Shown: positions 55,401-64,000 of the stretch, one piece after another
Position numbering within the stretch: position 1 is the stretch's first letter
Layout of the letters: each line of letters opens with the position of its first letter
NCBI RefSeq assembly: GCF_040436345.1
Contig: NC_133237.1
Span: forward strand, 28,970,879 to 29,034,878
From: Pagrus major
Taxonomy: Eukaryota; Chordata; Actinopteri; Spariformes; Sparidae
Reading direction: 5' to 3'
DNA length: 64,000 nt
Made by a program: the position numbers and the translations under genes
The notes under the pieces: generated by a model
Told to the model about the DNA's origin: nothing
What the model saw: the letters and a program-made list of their open reading frames with translations, nothing else
Databases searched by the model: none

Positions 55401-58400
55401 TGGCCCTTCTTGTACAGGACATCTGTGTTGTGTGTCCAGTCCAGTTTGTTGTTTATGTGAACACCCAGGTATTTGTACTCCTCCACAATCTCAATGTCCA
55501 AACCCTGGATGTTCACCGGTGCGGTTTGAGGAGCCTTCCTCCTGAAATCGATCACCACCTCCTTTGTCTTGCTGGCGTTGATGCTCAGGTGGTTCAGTTC
55601 ACACCAGGCGACAAAGTTGGTGATGACCTTCCTATAGTCCAAATCGTTCCCCACTGCCACACGTGCAATGATGGCTGTATCGTCGGAAAACTCCTGGCGG
55701 TGGCAGCTGTCCGTGTTATAACTGAAGTCTGATGTGCAGAGTATGAAGAGGAAAGGAGAGAGCACTGTACCCTGTGGAGCTCCCGTGCTGCAGACTACCA
55801 CATCAGACACACAGTCACGGAGCCTCACATACTGCGGTCTGTATGTGAGGTAGTCGGTGGTCCATGCAGCCAGGTGGCAGTCAACTCCAGCTCCTTCCAG
55901 TTTCCCCCTGAGCAGTGATGGTTGGATTGTGTTGAAAGCACTGGAGAAGTCAAAAAACATGACTCTCACAGTGCTCCCGGTGCTCTCCAGGTGTGAAAGT
56001 GACCTGTGCAGCAGGTAGATGACAGCGTTTTCCACACCAATGCCAAGTCGATAAGCAAATTGCAGGGGGTCCATCTCGCTGTTCACCAGGTGTCGAAGGT
56101 GGGTGAGAACAATCCTCTCTATGTTCTTCATATGGTTAGAGGTCAAAGCCACTGGCCTGAAGTGGTTGGGCTCCCTGGGGTGCGCAGTCTTTGGGACAGG
56201 AACCACGCACAATGTTTTCCACAGGAGTGGAACTCTCTCCAGACTGAGGCTTAGGTTGAAAATGTGCAGGAGTATTCCACAGAGCTGATCTGCACAGTCC
56301 TTCAGCAGTCTGGAGTTGATGCCATCAGGGCCAGTAGCCTTCCTCGCCTTGGTCCTCCTCAGCTCCTTCCTCACTTGATCAGCTGTTATGGAGAGGCTGG
56401 GGGTGTAGGTGGGACCCTGGAGTGACTCCTGTTGAGAGAGGTCGGAGGTGGGGTGTGTGGATCATTCAGGCAGGGAGTGGAGGTGGGTGGCGTGGTGTGG
56501 GGGTGTCAGAGGTGTACTGGAGGGAGAGGCGGGGGGGGTTGGTGTGACAGCACAGTAAGGTCTGAGCTCTGGTGTGTGGGGGAGGGAGAAGAGGCACAGT
56601 CGAATCTGTTAAAAAACAGATTCAACTCATTCGCCCAGTCCTGGTCTCCAGATTCAGGGCCCCTCCCGCTGTCCTTTGTGTGGCCAGAAATGGTTTTCAG
56701 ACCTCTCCAGACCTATCTGGTGTTGCTCCCCTTGAGGCGCTTCTCCAGCTTCCTCCTGTAGCTGTCTTTACCTCTCCTTATCCCCCATTTCAGCTCCTTC
56801 TGCACTCTCCTCAGCTCCTCCTTGTCCCCAGATTTGAAAACCCTCTTCTGTTCATTAAGCAGGGCTTTTAGCTGTGGGGTCACCCAGGGTTTATTGTTGG
56901 GGAAACACCGTACCTTCCTGGTAGGCAGTGTTTTCCACGCAGAAATTTATGTAGTCCGTGATGCAGGTTGTCAGGCTGTCGATGTCATCCCTGAGGTTCA
57001 CACAACCCAGTCTGTGGTGTCGAAACAGTCCCTCAGTGCAATACTGGTCTCCTCAGACCAGCTCTTTACATACTTTTTGATGGGTGGTTGTTTGTTCACC
57101 ATAGGTATGTATGCAGGGGACAGATGAACCAGGTTGTGATCAGAACGGCCCAGTGGGGGGAGGAGTGAAGAGGTGTATGCGCCCTTGGTGTTCACATACA
57201 TTAGATCCAAAGTTTTATTGTCTCTGGTGTGGCATTTCACTACTGGGTGAAGGTAGGGAGAGTGGAAGACAGGGAAGCGTGATTGAAGTCACCGGAGATG
57301 AGGAGGAGGGACTGGGGGTGCAATGTCTGAAGCTGTTATACAACAGTGTGTAAGGTCTCACAGGCTGCAGCCACATCGGCTGATGGGGGAATGTACAAAG
57401 TTACCGCGATAACGTGCGAGAATTCCCTCGGGAGGTAATATGACCGGATGCTAACCACTAGCAGTTCAGTGTCTCTACTGCAGTACTGTTCCTTCACCCT
57501 GATGTGTCCCGGGTTACACCATCTGTCATTCACAAACATCGCTATGCCCGCTCCTTTCCTCTTACCGCTCTCCTTTGCTTTCCTATCCACTCTCACGAGT
57601 TGAAATCCGCCCAGAGTGACGTGTGAGTCCGGTGAAAGTTCATTCAGCCAAGTCTCTGTAAAACACATGCTACACTCCCGGTACTCCCTCTGCAGCCTGG
57701 TTAGTGCTGTTAGCTCCTCCATCTTATTAGGGAGGGATCTTACGTTCCCCATAATAACAGGCGGTATACACGGTTTATACTGTCTTTTCTTCTCCCGGCG
57801 CTTCGTTCCAGCTCTGCATCCCCTTCTCCTTCTCTTTAATTCCACTGGGATCTCCGGTCTTTCCACGGGGAGTACCTTCGTGTTGCACAGTGCTAACAGC
57901 TGCTCCCGAGAGTAAACGGTGGAGCCATGGCTGAAAGGGTCTGCTGATGCCGACTTAAAAAGTCCCAGAAAGAAAAATAGACAAATGCATAGTCTCAGGA
58001 GTTGTACATCCATAGGTGCACACTTCCTACTGAGACTAGCAGAGAAAAAAACATGAGAAAAGTACAAAAACACACTAAACCACAGAAAAACACTCAGAGC
58101 TACTGTAACTAGCTGCCACTCGTGCGGCGCCATCTTACATCTAAGACGAGTCCTCAGATCTCTACAACTAGTCCTCACACCTCTAAGACTAGTCCTCACA
58201 CCTCTATAACTAGCCCAGAGACGTCTACAACTGGTTCTCACACCTCTACGACTAGTCCCAGACCTCTACGACTAGTCCCAGACATCTACAACTAGTCCTC
58301 ACACATCTACGACTAGTCCCAGACCTCTATGACTAGTCCTCACACCTCTATGACTAGTCCTCACACCTCTAAGACTAGTCCCAGACCTCTACAACTAGTC

Positions 58401-58758
58401 CCACACCTCTACGACTAGTTATCAGACCTCTACGGCTATTCCTCACACCTCTATGACTAGTCCTCACACCTCTACGACTAGTCCTCAGACCTGTATAACT
58501 AGTCCTCAGACCTGTGTGACTAGTCAGACTAATTTATCATTTTTAACTGTGTTCAAAGTTGGTTCTTAAAGTATCGTTGACTTTGTTAGAGTTGCTGTAT
58601 TAACTTGCCATAATGTGTGTGTACAGGGTTAGGGATAGAAATGGTGTCAAAACATGTAAACATAACGACAAAGGACGAGTCTTAAGAATCGCAGTGTGTC
58701 CTGTGATAAGTCATATTTATGAACATTTCTTTTATACTCTGTTTACTCTAAACATACA

Positions 58759-58794
<36 letters not shown>

Positions 58795-59118
58795 AAACAC
58801 CTTTCTCTCTTATTAATTACGGCTCTATGACTGGCCGGCAGCCAACTCCACTGTCCAATCGGTGGAGAGCAGGAAAGAGGCGACAGATTCTCTCAGCGGG
58901 AAACAAAGAGAGAGACACTGACTGTGTTACATGACAGAACATATGGACACACACACACACATACACACACATACACATACACACCTCACTGAGGGTCCAG
59001 ATGGTTCACACTGATCTCTCTGGACGTCAACATTCACACTGACGTTTTATCAGTCACTCATCCATTCACACTCATCTCTGATTGGCTCAGGCTTGTTTGT
59101 TTTTGGGTTTATTTATTT

Positions 59119-59160
<42 letters not shown>

Positions 59161-59394
59161 CCCAGATGCACTGAGCTGGTTATGTTGCAGCTGAAGTAGT
59201 TTTTTCCTCAGAAACATACAAATATGTGGACATGGAAGTGGAGGGATTTCTCCTGTGAGGCAGGTTAAACTCACCATCATCATCACCATCACCATCATCA
59301 CCATCACCACCACCATCATCATCACCACCATCACCATCATCACCATCATTACCATCATCACCATCACCACCACCATCATCATCATCATCACCAT

Positions 59395-59426
<32 letters not shown>

Positions 59427-59523
59427 TCACTATCACCATCATCACCACCACCACCACCATCATCACCATCATCAACATCACCATCATCACCATCACCACC
59501 ACCATCATCATCATCATCACCAT

Positions 59524-59555
<32 letters not shown>

Positions 59556-59646
59556 TCACTATCACCATCATCACCACCACCACCACCATCATCACCATCA
59601 TCAACATCATCATCATCATCATCACCATCACCACCATCACCATCAC

Positions 59647-59681
<35 letters not shown>

Positions 59682-60940
59682 CCACCATCGTCATCATCAT
59701 CTTCACCATCATCACCACCATCACCATCACCACCACCATCATCATCATCATCATCATCATCTTCACCATCATCACCATCATCACCATCATCACCACCACC
59801 ATCATCATCATCATCATCATCATCTTCACCATCACCACCACCAACACCACCATCATCACCATCATCATCATCATCATCATCATCTTCACCATCATCACCA
59901 TCACCATCACCACCACCAACACCACCATCATCACCATCATCATCATCATCATCATCATCTTCACCAACACCACCATCATCACCACCATCATCATCATCAT
60001 CATCATCATCAGAATCCTGCACAGACTGCTGTGAACATTTCTTCGAACTCCAGAGACCTGCTGAGCTGGTTGACTTTCTGCACAGAGGAACGGTTAACGT
60101 ACTTCTGAAACTGGTCCCTCTAACTCTGAAACTGGTCCCTCTACCTCTGAAACTAGTCCCTCTAACTCTGAAACTGGTCCCTCTACCTCTGAAACTAGTC
60201 CCTCTACCTCTGAAACTGGTCCCTCTACCTCTGAAACTAGTCCCTCTACCTCTGAAACTAGTTCCTCTACCTCTGAAACTGGTCCCTCTACCTCTGAAAC
60301 TAGTTCCTCTACCTCTGAAACTGGTCCCTCTACCTCTGAAACTAGTTCCTCTACCTCTGAAACTGGTCCCTCTACCCCTGAAACTGGTCCCTCTACCTCT
60401 GAAACTGGTCCCTCTACCTCTGAAACTAGTCCCTCTACCTCTGAAACTGGTCCCTCTACCTCTGAAACTGGTCCCTCTACCTCTGAAACTGGTCCCTCTA
60501 CCTCTGAAACTAGTCCCTCTACCTCTGAAACTAGTCCCTCTACCTCTGAAACTGGTCCCTCTACCTCTGAAACTGGTCCCTCTACCTCTGAAACTAGTCC
60601 CTCTAACTCTAGTCTCTACCTACCTCTATAAACCCTTTGAGCTCTGAGTTGAACATCGATTCTTCATGGTGGTAGTTCTGGTTAGTTTAAGGATGACCTT
60701 CATCAGTAAGAAGTTAGGACAGACAGATAGACAGACAGACAGATAAGCAGGCAGACAGGCAGGCAGACAAGCAGACAGACAGGCAGGCAGACAGGCAGGC
60801 AGACAGGTGGTACAAAGTGGTTTCAGGTCAACAAACAGAACAAATATGTGCCCTCTGAGTGTGTGTGATCTATTATAGATGCCAGTATCAGAAAAACATA
60901 TTATCACCCAATACACTGTAGGTGTTAACTTCTACACACA

Positions 60941-60984
<44 letters not shown>

Positions 60985-62630
60985 CACACACTCCTAAAAG
61001 TGTTTTCTTGTCTGATGTGTCTCTGAGGACATACGTGTGCTCTGTCAGGACTCCAAAGTCTTTTCATCTTTAAAGAGGAACTAAAGACTAAATCCACTTT
61101 CTAAAGTCAGTCAGTTGTAAGTGGAGTCCTGGAGAGTCTGTTCACTGTGACGGCTGATATTTGTCCTGTGACGGCTGATCTTTGTCCTGTGACGGCTGAT
61201 ATTTGTCCTGTGACGGCTGATATTTGTCCTGTGACGGCTGATATTTGTCCTGTGACGGCTGATATTTGTCCTGTGACGGCTGATCTTTGTCCTGTGACGG
61301 CTGATATTTGTCCTGTGACGGCTGATCTTTGTCCTGTGACGGCTGATCTTTGTCCTGTGACGGCTGATATTTGTCCTGTGACGGCTGATCTTTGTCCTGT
61401 GACGGCTGATATTTGTCCTGTGACGGCTTATATTTGTCCTGTGACGGCTGATATTTGTCCTGTGACGGCTGATATTTGTCCTGTGACGGCTGATATTTGT
61501 CCTGTGACGGCTGATATTTGTCCTGTGACGGCTGATATTTGTCCTGTGACGGCTTATATTTGTCCTGTGACGGCTGATATTTGTCCTGTGACGGCTGATC
61601 TTAGTCCTGTGACGGCTGATATTTGTCCTGTGACGGCTGATCTTTGTCCTGTGACGGCTGATCTTTGTCCTGTGACGGCTGATATTTGTCCTGTGACGGC
61701 TGATCTTTGTCCTGTGACGGCTGATCTTTGTCCTGTGACGGCTGATATTTGTCCTGTGACGGCTGATCTTTGTCCTGTGACGGCTGATATTTGTCCTGTG
61801 ACGGCTGATATTTGTCCTGTGACGGCTGATTTTTGTCCTGTGACGGCTGATATTTGTCCTGTGACGGCTGATATTTGTCCTGTGACGGCTGATTTTTGTC
61901 CTGTGACGGCTGATAGTTGTCCTGTGACGGCTGATATTTGTCCTGTGACGGCCACAAATTCAAAAATCAAATCAAATCTTACAGAACGATCTTCAACAAA
62001 GTGTTTGGTCTGATGAAATGTGAAACGACGTGTCAGGTTTCTTTTTGACGACTGAAAATGTTTTACTTTTTTCTCTCTCACCTGGCCCCAAAACAATTTG
62101 ACTTCAGACAAATATTAAATCATTTTCCATATTTAAAGAGTTCAGATTGAGTCGATATGAGTGTGTCGATGTGTGTGTGTTGATGTGTGTGTGTTGATGT
62201 GTGTGTGTTGATGTGTGTGTGTTGATGTGTGTGTGTCGATGTGTGTGTCGATGTGAGTGTGTTGATGTGTGTGTGTTGATGTGTGTGTGTTGATGTGTGT
62301 GTGTCGATGTGTGTGTGTTGATGTGTGTGTGTTGATGTGTGTGTGTTGATGTGTGTGTGTTGATGTGTGTGTGTCGATATGTGTGTCGATGTGAGTGTGT
62401 TGATGTGTGTGTGTCGATGTGTGTGTGTTGATGTGTGTGTGTCGATGTGTGTGTCGATGTGAGTGTGTTGATGTGTGTGTGTCGATGTGTGTGTGTTGAT
62501 GTGTGTGTGTTAATGTGTGTTGATGTGTGTGTGTTGATGAGTCTCACCATGACGATGATCTCGGTGCACTGACTGTAGTTTCCTCGAGGAGCCCAGCTGC
62601 CGTTCGACTGACACTCTCTGTACACCCGGT
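44191..62630 (-). CDS. crhr1: Corticotropin-releasing hormone receptor 1, 3' ten exons (5' end outside window)
   Basis: Class B (secretin-family) GPCR for CRH and urocortin that signals mainly through Gs/cAMP. Exons in order: 62630-62548, 53048-52942, 50233-50113, 49529-49376, 49263-49203, 49049-48977, 48309-48224, 47964-47826, 44492-44451, 44331-44191. Phases close to 334 codons plus TGA. The first exon is the end of the hormone-binding ectodomain ([19 protein letters not shown]). TM1 is [20 protein letters not shown]; later come [76 protein letters not shown] and [14 protein letters not shown]. The tail ends [12 protein letters not shown], compatible with a PDZ ligand. The C-terminal signature and the position next to mapt favour crhr1 over crhr2. 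Signal peptide and N-terminal exons, roughly 80-100 residues, must lie beyond 64 kb. Confidence 0.94.
44518..44714. repeat. 20-bp minisatellite (TGCTAACAGGCTGCTTACTG)
   Basis: About ten copies of a 20-bp unit in a crhr1 intron. Related words recur at 47680-47760, on the far side of the two LINEs, suggesting the LINEs interrupted a single array. Confidence 0.93.
44716..46670 (-). mobile_element. Non-LTR retrotransposon with internal deletion
   Basis: Minus-oriented element. The 5' part encodes an endonuclease N-terminus ([20 protein letters not shown]; 46292-45954). The 3' part encodes a reverse transcriptase palm onward ([19 protein letters not shown]; 45609-45154). The endonuclease C-terminus and the first part of the RT are missing at about 45690-45790, so roughly 1.5-2 kb has been lost compared with the sister element at 54.7-58.1 kb. 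The 3' end (TTAATAAAGTTATCTATC on minus) is at 44716. Confidence 0.8.
46684..47665 (+). mobile_element. 5'-truncated L2-like LINE
   Basis: Plus-strand fragments of the reverse transcriptase C-terminal region: [20 protein letters not shown]-like, [31 protein letters not shown], then [20 protein letters not shown] and [17 protein letters not shown] (47101-47499). These words are typical of fish L2 elements. The 3' end has GCACTTTGGTCAAC and CTATATAAATAAATTCAACC. It begins next to the 5' end of the minus-oriented LINE. Confidence 0.82.
48374..48602. repeat. CCAA/CCAACCTTCCAACAACCAA tandem repeat
   Basis: A (CCAA)n run grades into units of AACCAACCTTCCAACAACCA in the crhr1 intron between the exons at 48224-48309 and 48977-49049. 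Confidence 0.95.
48603..48960. repeat. 20-bp minisatellite (TTTAAGGTGGACGGGGTGTA)
   Basis: About 18 copies of a 20-bp unit with GGGC/GAGG variants, directly adjoining the CCAA array and ending about 15 bp before the crhr1 exon donor at 48976. Confidence 0.96.
49270..49375 (-). repeat. Pyrimidine repeat at a crhr1 donor (CAGTCCACCTGT)
   Basis: On the minus strand the donor GTCAGTCCACCTGTCAGTCC begins a short tandem series of GTCWGTCCACCT units that fills most of this 112-bp intron. Confidence 0.85.
49532..49650. repeat. GAG-rich polypurine tract
   Basis: GAGGAGGAG/GAGAGGAGG sequence immediately upstream (minus sense) of the exon 49529-49376. On the minus strand it forms the CT-rich tract of the acceptor. 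Confidence 0.93.
50236..50313. repeat. (CA)n microsatellite at a crhr1 acceptor
   Basis: CA run of about 75 bp ending next to the acceptor of the exon 50233-50113; on the minus strand a TG tract precedes TTGCAG. Confidence 0.95.
50314..51552. other. crhr1 intron, unique part, no feature seen
   Basis: Non-repetitive intronic sequence. No conserved exon or mobile element is recognised. Confidence 0.45.
51553..52617. repeat. 1.1-kb CA / CACTAACACTAACA array
   Basis: CA dinucleotides interspersed with CACTAACA units. Larger blocks recur (about 52080-52200 resembles 52290-52370), indicating block duplication. Confidence 0.95.
53058..53222. repeat. GAAACACACAGGAAACACAT repeat
   Basis: Tandem AGGAAACACA/TAGAAACACA 10-bp units start within ten bases of the acceptor of the TM1 exon. 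Confidence 0.92.
53460..54725. repeat. 20/21-bp minisatellite (CTCTACGACTAGTCCTCACA)
   Basis: Tandem units of CTCTACGACTAGTCCYACAC with many substitutions, interrupted by a LINE 3' fragment (53546-54061) and bounded on the right by a second LINE, beyond which the same unit resumes (58140-58530). Confidence 0.93.
53546..54061 (+). mobile_element. LINE 3' fragment (plus), same family as the 54.7-58.1 kb element
   Basis: Encodes the end of the RT ORF ([20 protein letters not shown], then [20 protein letters not shown]) and continues to the tail CCCCGATGTGGGATGAATAA plus AAGTCTAAAGTC. It is nearly identical to the 3' part of the minus-strand element but in opposite orientation. Confidence 0.85.
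54995..56374 (-). pseudogene. Reverse transcriptase domain of the LINE
   Basis: 459-codon intact frame containing RT motifs: [42 protein letters not shown] (motif A aspartate), [14 protein letters not shown] (motif B) and [11 protein letters not shown] (motif C, with FSDD in place of the commoner YADD/FADD). The C-terminus ([20 protein letters not shown]) matches the plus-strand fragment at 53.5 kb. The upstream link to the endonuclease is broken, so it is scored as a decayed ORF2. Confidence 0.85.
57336..58137 (-). pseudogene. Endonuclease domain of the LINE (N-terminal part)
   Basis: Open frame with a hydrophobic N-terminal stretch, a basic segment ([20 protein letters not shown]) and endonuclease motifs [15 protein letters not shown] (Asn) and [10 protein letters not shown] (Glu). 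The C-terminal part is in another frame (57240-56998) and carries [14 protein letters not shown] with the catalytic SDH, so a frameshift or stop lies at about 57241-57335. The open frame extends upstream to 58241 into the flanking minisatellite. Confidence 0.8.
58147..58530. repeat. Continuation of the CTCTACGACTAGTCC minisatellite
   Basis: Same 20/21-bp unit as at 53.5-54.7 kb, resuming immediately past the LINE 5' end. Confidence 0.92.
58758..58794. repeat. (CA)n microsatellite
   Basis: Short uninterrupted CA run in the crhr1 intron. The surrounding 58531-59110 is otherwise unremarkable. Confidence 0.93.
59124..59158. repeat. (TG)n microsatellite
   Basis: Uninterrupted GT run of about 35 bp in the crhr1 intron. 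Confidence 0.93.
59272..60011. repeat. 740-bp (CAT/CAC)n trinucleotide array
   Basis: CATCATCACCATCACCACCA-type trinucleotides with rare CTTCACC and AACATC interruptions. Large internal duplications exist: 59370-59480 resembles 59500-59610, and 59690-59780 resembles 59800-59900. All frames lack stops, giving spurious Asp-, Met/Val- or Ile/Thr-rich ORFs. Confidence 0.97.
60100..60615. repeat. 21-bp minisatellite (CTCTGAAACTGGTCCCTCTA)
   Basis: About 24 copies of a 21-bp unit alternating ACTGGTCC and ACTAGTCC forms in the crhr1 intron. Confidence 0.97.
60718..60808. repeat. CAGACAGGCAGG tandem repeat
   Basis: Short 4-bp-based CAGA/CAGG array of about 90 bp. Confidence 0.9.
60935..60990. repeat. 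(CGCA)n/(CA)n compound microsatellite
   Basis: Eight CGCA units followed by CA dinucleotides. Confidence 0.95.
61143..61958. repeat. 21-bp minisatellite (CTGTGACGGCTGATATTTGT)
   Basis: About 39 highly homogeneous copies of a 21-bp unit; most variation is at one position (GATATTTG, GATCTTTG or GATTTTTG). Because 21 is a multiple of three, a heptapeptide frame stays open on both strands. Low divergence implies recent expansion. Confidence 0.98.
62160..62540. repeat. TGATGTGTGTGTGT minisatellite, 14-bp unit
   Basis: Repeats of GTTGATGTGTGTGT/GTCGATGTGTGTGT end within ten bases of the donor of the crhr1 exon 62630-62548 (minus sense). Confidence 0.95.
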
Positions 62631-62633
62631 CTG

Positions 62634-62636
<3 letters not shown>

Positions 62637-62680
<44 letters not shown>
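62637..62680. repeat. (CA)n microsatellite at a crhr1 acceptor
   Basis: CA run immediately upstream (minus sense) of the acceptor of the exon 62630-62548; a TG tract precedes GTTCAG. Confidence 0.95.
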
Positions 62681-62683
<3 letters not shown>

Positions 62684-62684
62684 G

Positions 62685-63091
62685 ATGATGGTCATTATAT
62701 AACATTTGCTCAGATAACAGCTGTGTAGTTGAGGATATCAGACTGAAATACGTATCGTATCGGATATCGGACTGAAACAGACCAGCTGATCAGTTTTTTT
62801 AGTTAACATTGGCAATCAATCGATACTTGGAAAGTCAAAGACAAAGTTAATAGAGAGCTTCGGGGATGATGTTTGATTATAGCTAACTGAAGTTACCATC
62901 ACTCTGGTTCTGTGGGATTATCACAGAAGATAATCTGTGTGTCAAACACAAGTTTCTGATCCTTACAGGTTCTGTTCATCCAGATAATCTCCACAGATGA
63001 ACTCCACTCTGATGTTTGAAGTGTAAATTAAATGTGTAGCAGTAAAAAGCTAATGCTAGCCTACAAACAGACGACATCACGGTCACATGAC
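62685..63091. other. crhr1 intron, no feature seen
   Basis: Unique AT-rich intronic sequence without recognisable exon or repeat. Confidence 0.45.
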
Positions 63092-63095
63092 TTAA

Positions 63096-63872
63096 AGGAA
63101 TAGTTCACTCTAGAAGGAAATTCAGTCATTATGGACTCACCCACATGCTGATGAGAAGTCCGGTGTAGTTTCTTATTCCTCAGAGTGCAGCTGGAGACCC
63201 GCGGGGTTCCCTCCTGCAGCAATAATCCATGTAACAGGTGTAAATGGCGTCCGAGATGAAAAGGTCCATAACACTACACAAAAACTTTGTAATATTCCTC
63301 CATACTGCTCGTCCGCTGCAATCCAAGTGTCCTGAAGTGCCGACATCCAGAGTTTACTGACAACAACGTCATTTAGTACATTTTACAGCCTAAACAGTCA
63401 CTATGCTGTATCTGCCTGGAGGCACGAGGCTCCCTCACAGCGTTTGCACTGGAGCAGCTGGATGTAAATACCGGTGTGTATCTATCGCGAGTCTCGTTCA
63501 TCTTGTCCGGCGCGGCTTCCGTAGTGCAAACGCTGTGAGGAGACTCGCGTGCCTCCAGGCAGATACAGCATAGTGACTGTTTAGGCTGTAAAAATGTACT
63601 AAATGACGTGGTTTCCAGTAAACTCTGGATGTCGCCACTTCAAGACACTTGGATTGCAGCGGACGAGCAGTATGGAGGAATATTACAAAGTTTTTGTGTA
63701 GTGTTATGGACCTTTTCGCCTCGGACGCCATTTATACCTGGATTATTGCTGCAGGAGGGAACCCCGCGGGTCTCCAGCTGCACTTTGAGGAATAAGAAAC
63801 TACACCGGACTTCTCATCAGCATGAGGGTGAGTCCATAATGACTGAATTTCCTTCTAGAGTGAACTATTCCT
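63096..63872. mobile_element. 777-bp foldback (long inverted repeat) element flanked by TTAA
   Basis: The left arm begins AGGAATAGTTCACTCTAGAA and the right arm ends with its inverse. The two arms (about 350 bp each) are complementary with few mismatches and meet at a loop of about 75 bp (around 63451-63525). TTAA on both sides (63092-63095, 63873-63876) is the target duplication. TTAA targets and this terminal word fit Kolobok- or piggyBac-type MITEs of fish. A transcript of the crhr1 intron would contain a very long hairpin. Confidence 0.88.
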
Positions 63873-64000
63873 TTAAACGTCACCACCACTGAGCGTCTCA
63901 CTGCACAATTACTATCCAGGTTTTCTATAAACTGATCAATGTACAAGTTGTAAAGTCAGAGTTAGAAACACTTGTTAGCAACCGCTACCCGTTTTTAACA

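Larger units (their letters stand above)
54726..58146 (-). mobile_element. Near full-length non-LTR retrotransposon (EN-RT), minus strand
   Basis: About 3.4 kb. The 5' end is near 58146 and the 3' tail (GATGAATAAAAGTCTAAAGT on minus) at 54726. It encodes an AP-like endonuclease followed by a reverse transcriptase, the order found in the jockey/CR1/L2/Rex1 group. Frames are broken between the two domains (about 56375-57335), so the copy is inactive. It is inserted into the CTACGACTAGTCC minisatellite in a crhr1 intron, in the same direction as crhr1. Confidence 0.88.

Noticed and set aside
53460-58530. CRISPR-like direct repeats
   Set aside because: Units are contiguous without unique spacers and the context is a vertebrate intron; the same holds for all other arrays here.
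59113-60034. Asp/Gly-, Met/Val- and Ile/Thr-rich ORFs of up to 298 codons
   Set aside because: Trinucleotide CAT/CAC array, open in all frames; no conserved domain.
61147-62111. Heptapeptide-repeat ORFs (CPVTADI on plus, SAVTGQI on minus)
   Set aside because: 21-bp array keeps both strands open; lies inside a crhr1 intron with no splice or promoter support.

Overview
This window looks like genomic DNA from a percomorph (spiny-rayed) teleost. It is intron-rich and loaded with mini- and microsatellites. It carries four vertebrate genes whose exons can be joined with intact reading phase across GT/AG junctions. Supporting evidence is a six-exon growth hormone gene (the extra last intron is typical of salmonid and percomorph fish), fish-type LINEs and hAT/Tc1/TTAA DNA elements, and a gene set that maps to human chromosome 17.

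Layout. 1-3415 is a 10-bp pyrimidine-rich tandem array. 3759-7406 (+) is gh1, with Pit-1-like and TATA elements, six exons (203 aa) and minisatellites in introns 1 and 3. 7571-8320 is spacer with a Tc1-like element, a TA microsatellite and two tandem CTCF-consensus sites. 8527-28512 (+) is cdc27 (APC3): 20 coding exons, 803 aa. Its introns hold two hAT-like elements with target-site duplications, LINE fragments, a palindromic MITE and large tandem arrays. 28513-33675 is intergenic, with a 26-bp VNTR and a decayed hAT-like transposase. 33676-40361 (-) is a tau gene (mapt) with a large Glu-rich exon and only three microtubule-binding repeats. 40366-44190 is spacer with a 1.2-kb polypurine array and a CTCF-consensus site in reverse orientation. 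44191-62630 (-) is the 3' ten coding exons of crhr1, whose 5' end lies beyond the window; its introns are packed with tandem arrays and three LINEs. 63096-63872 is a long foldback element flanked by TTAA.

The genes do not form an operon-like unit. gh1 encodes a pituitary hormone, cdc27 a ubiquitin-ligase scaffold, mapt a neuronal microtubule protein and crhr1 the CRH receptor. The crhr1-mapt order and common orientation match the human arrangement.

The most unusual feature is that many tandem arrays sit exactly on splice junctions. Several have copied the junction itself together with the adjoining coding bases: gh1 exon 2 head, cdc27 exon 3 head, cdc27 exon 17 tail and cdc27 exon 12 donor. 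This creates decoy splice sites, and in the cases I read through, their use would lead to premature stops. Coordinates, phases and unit lengths were read by eye; no alignments or database searches were run.
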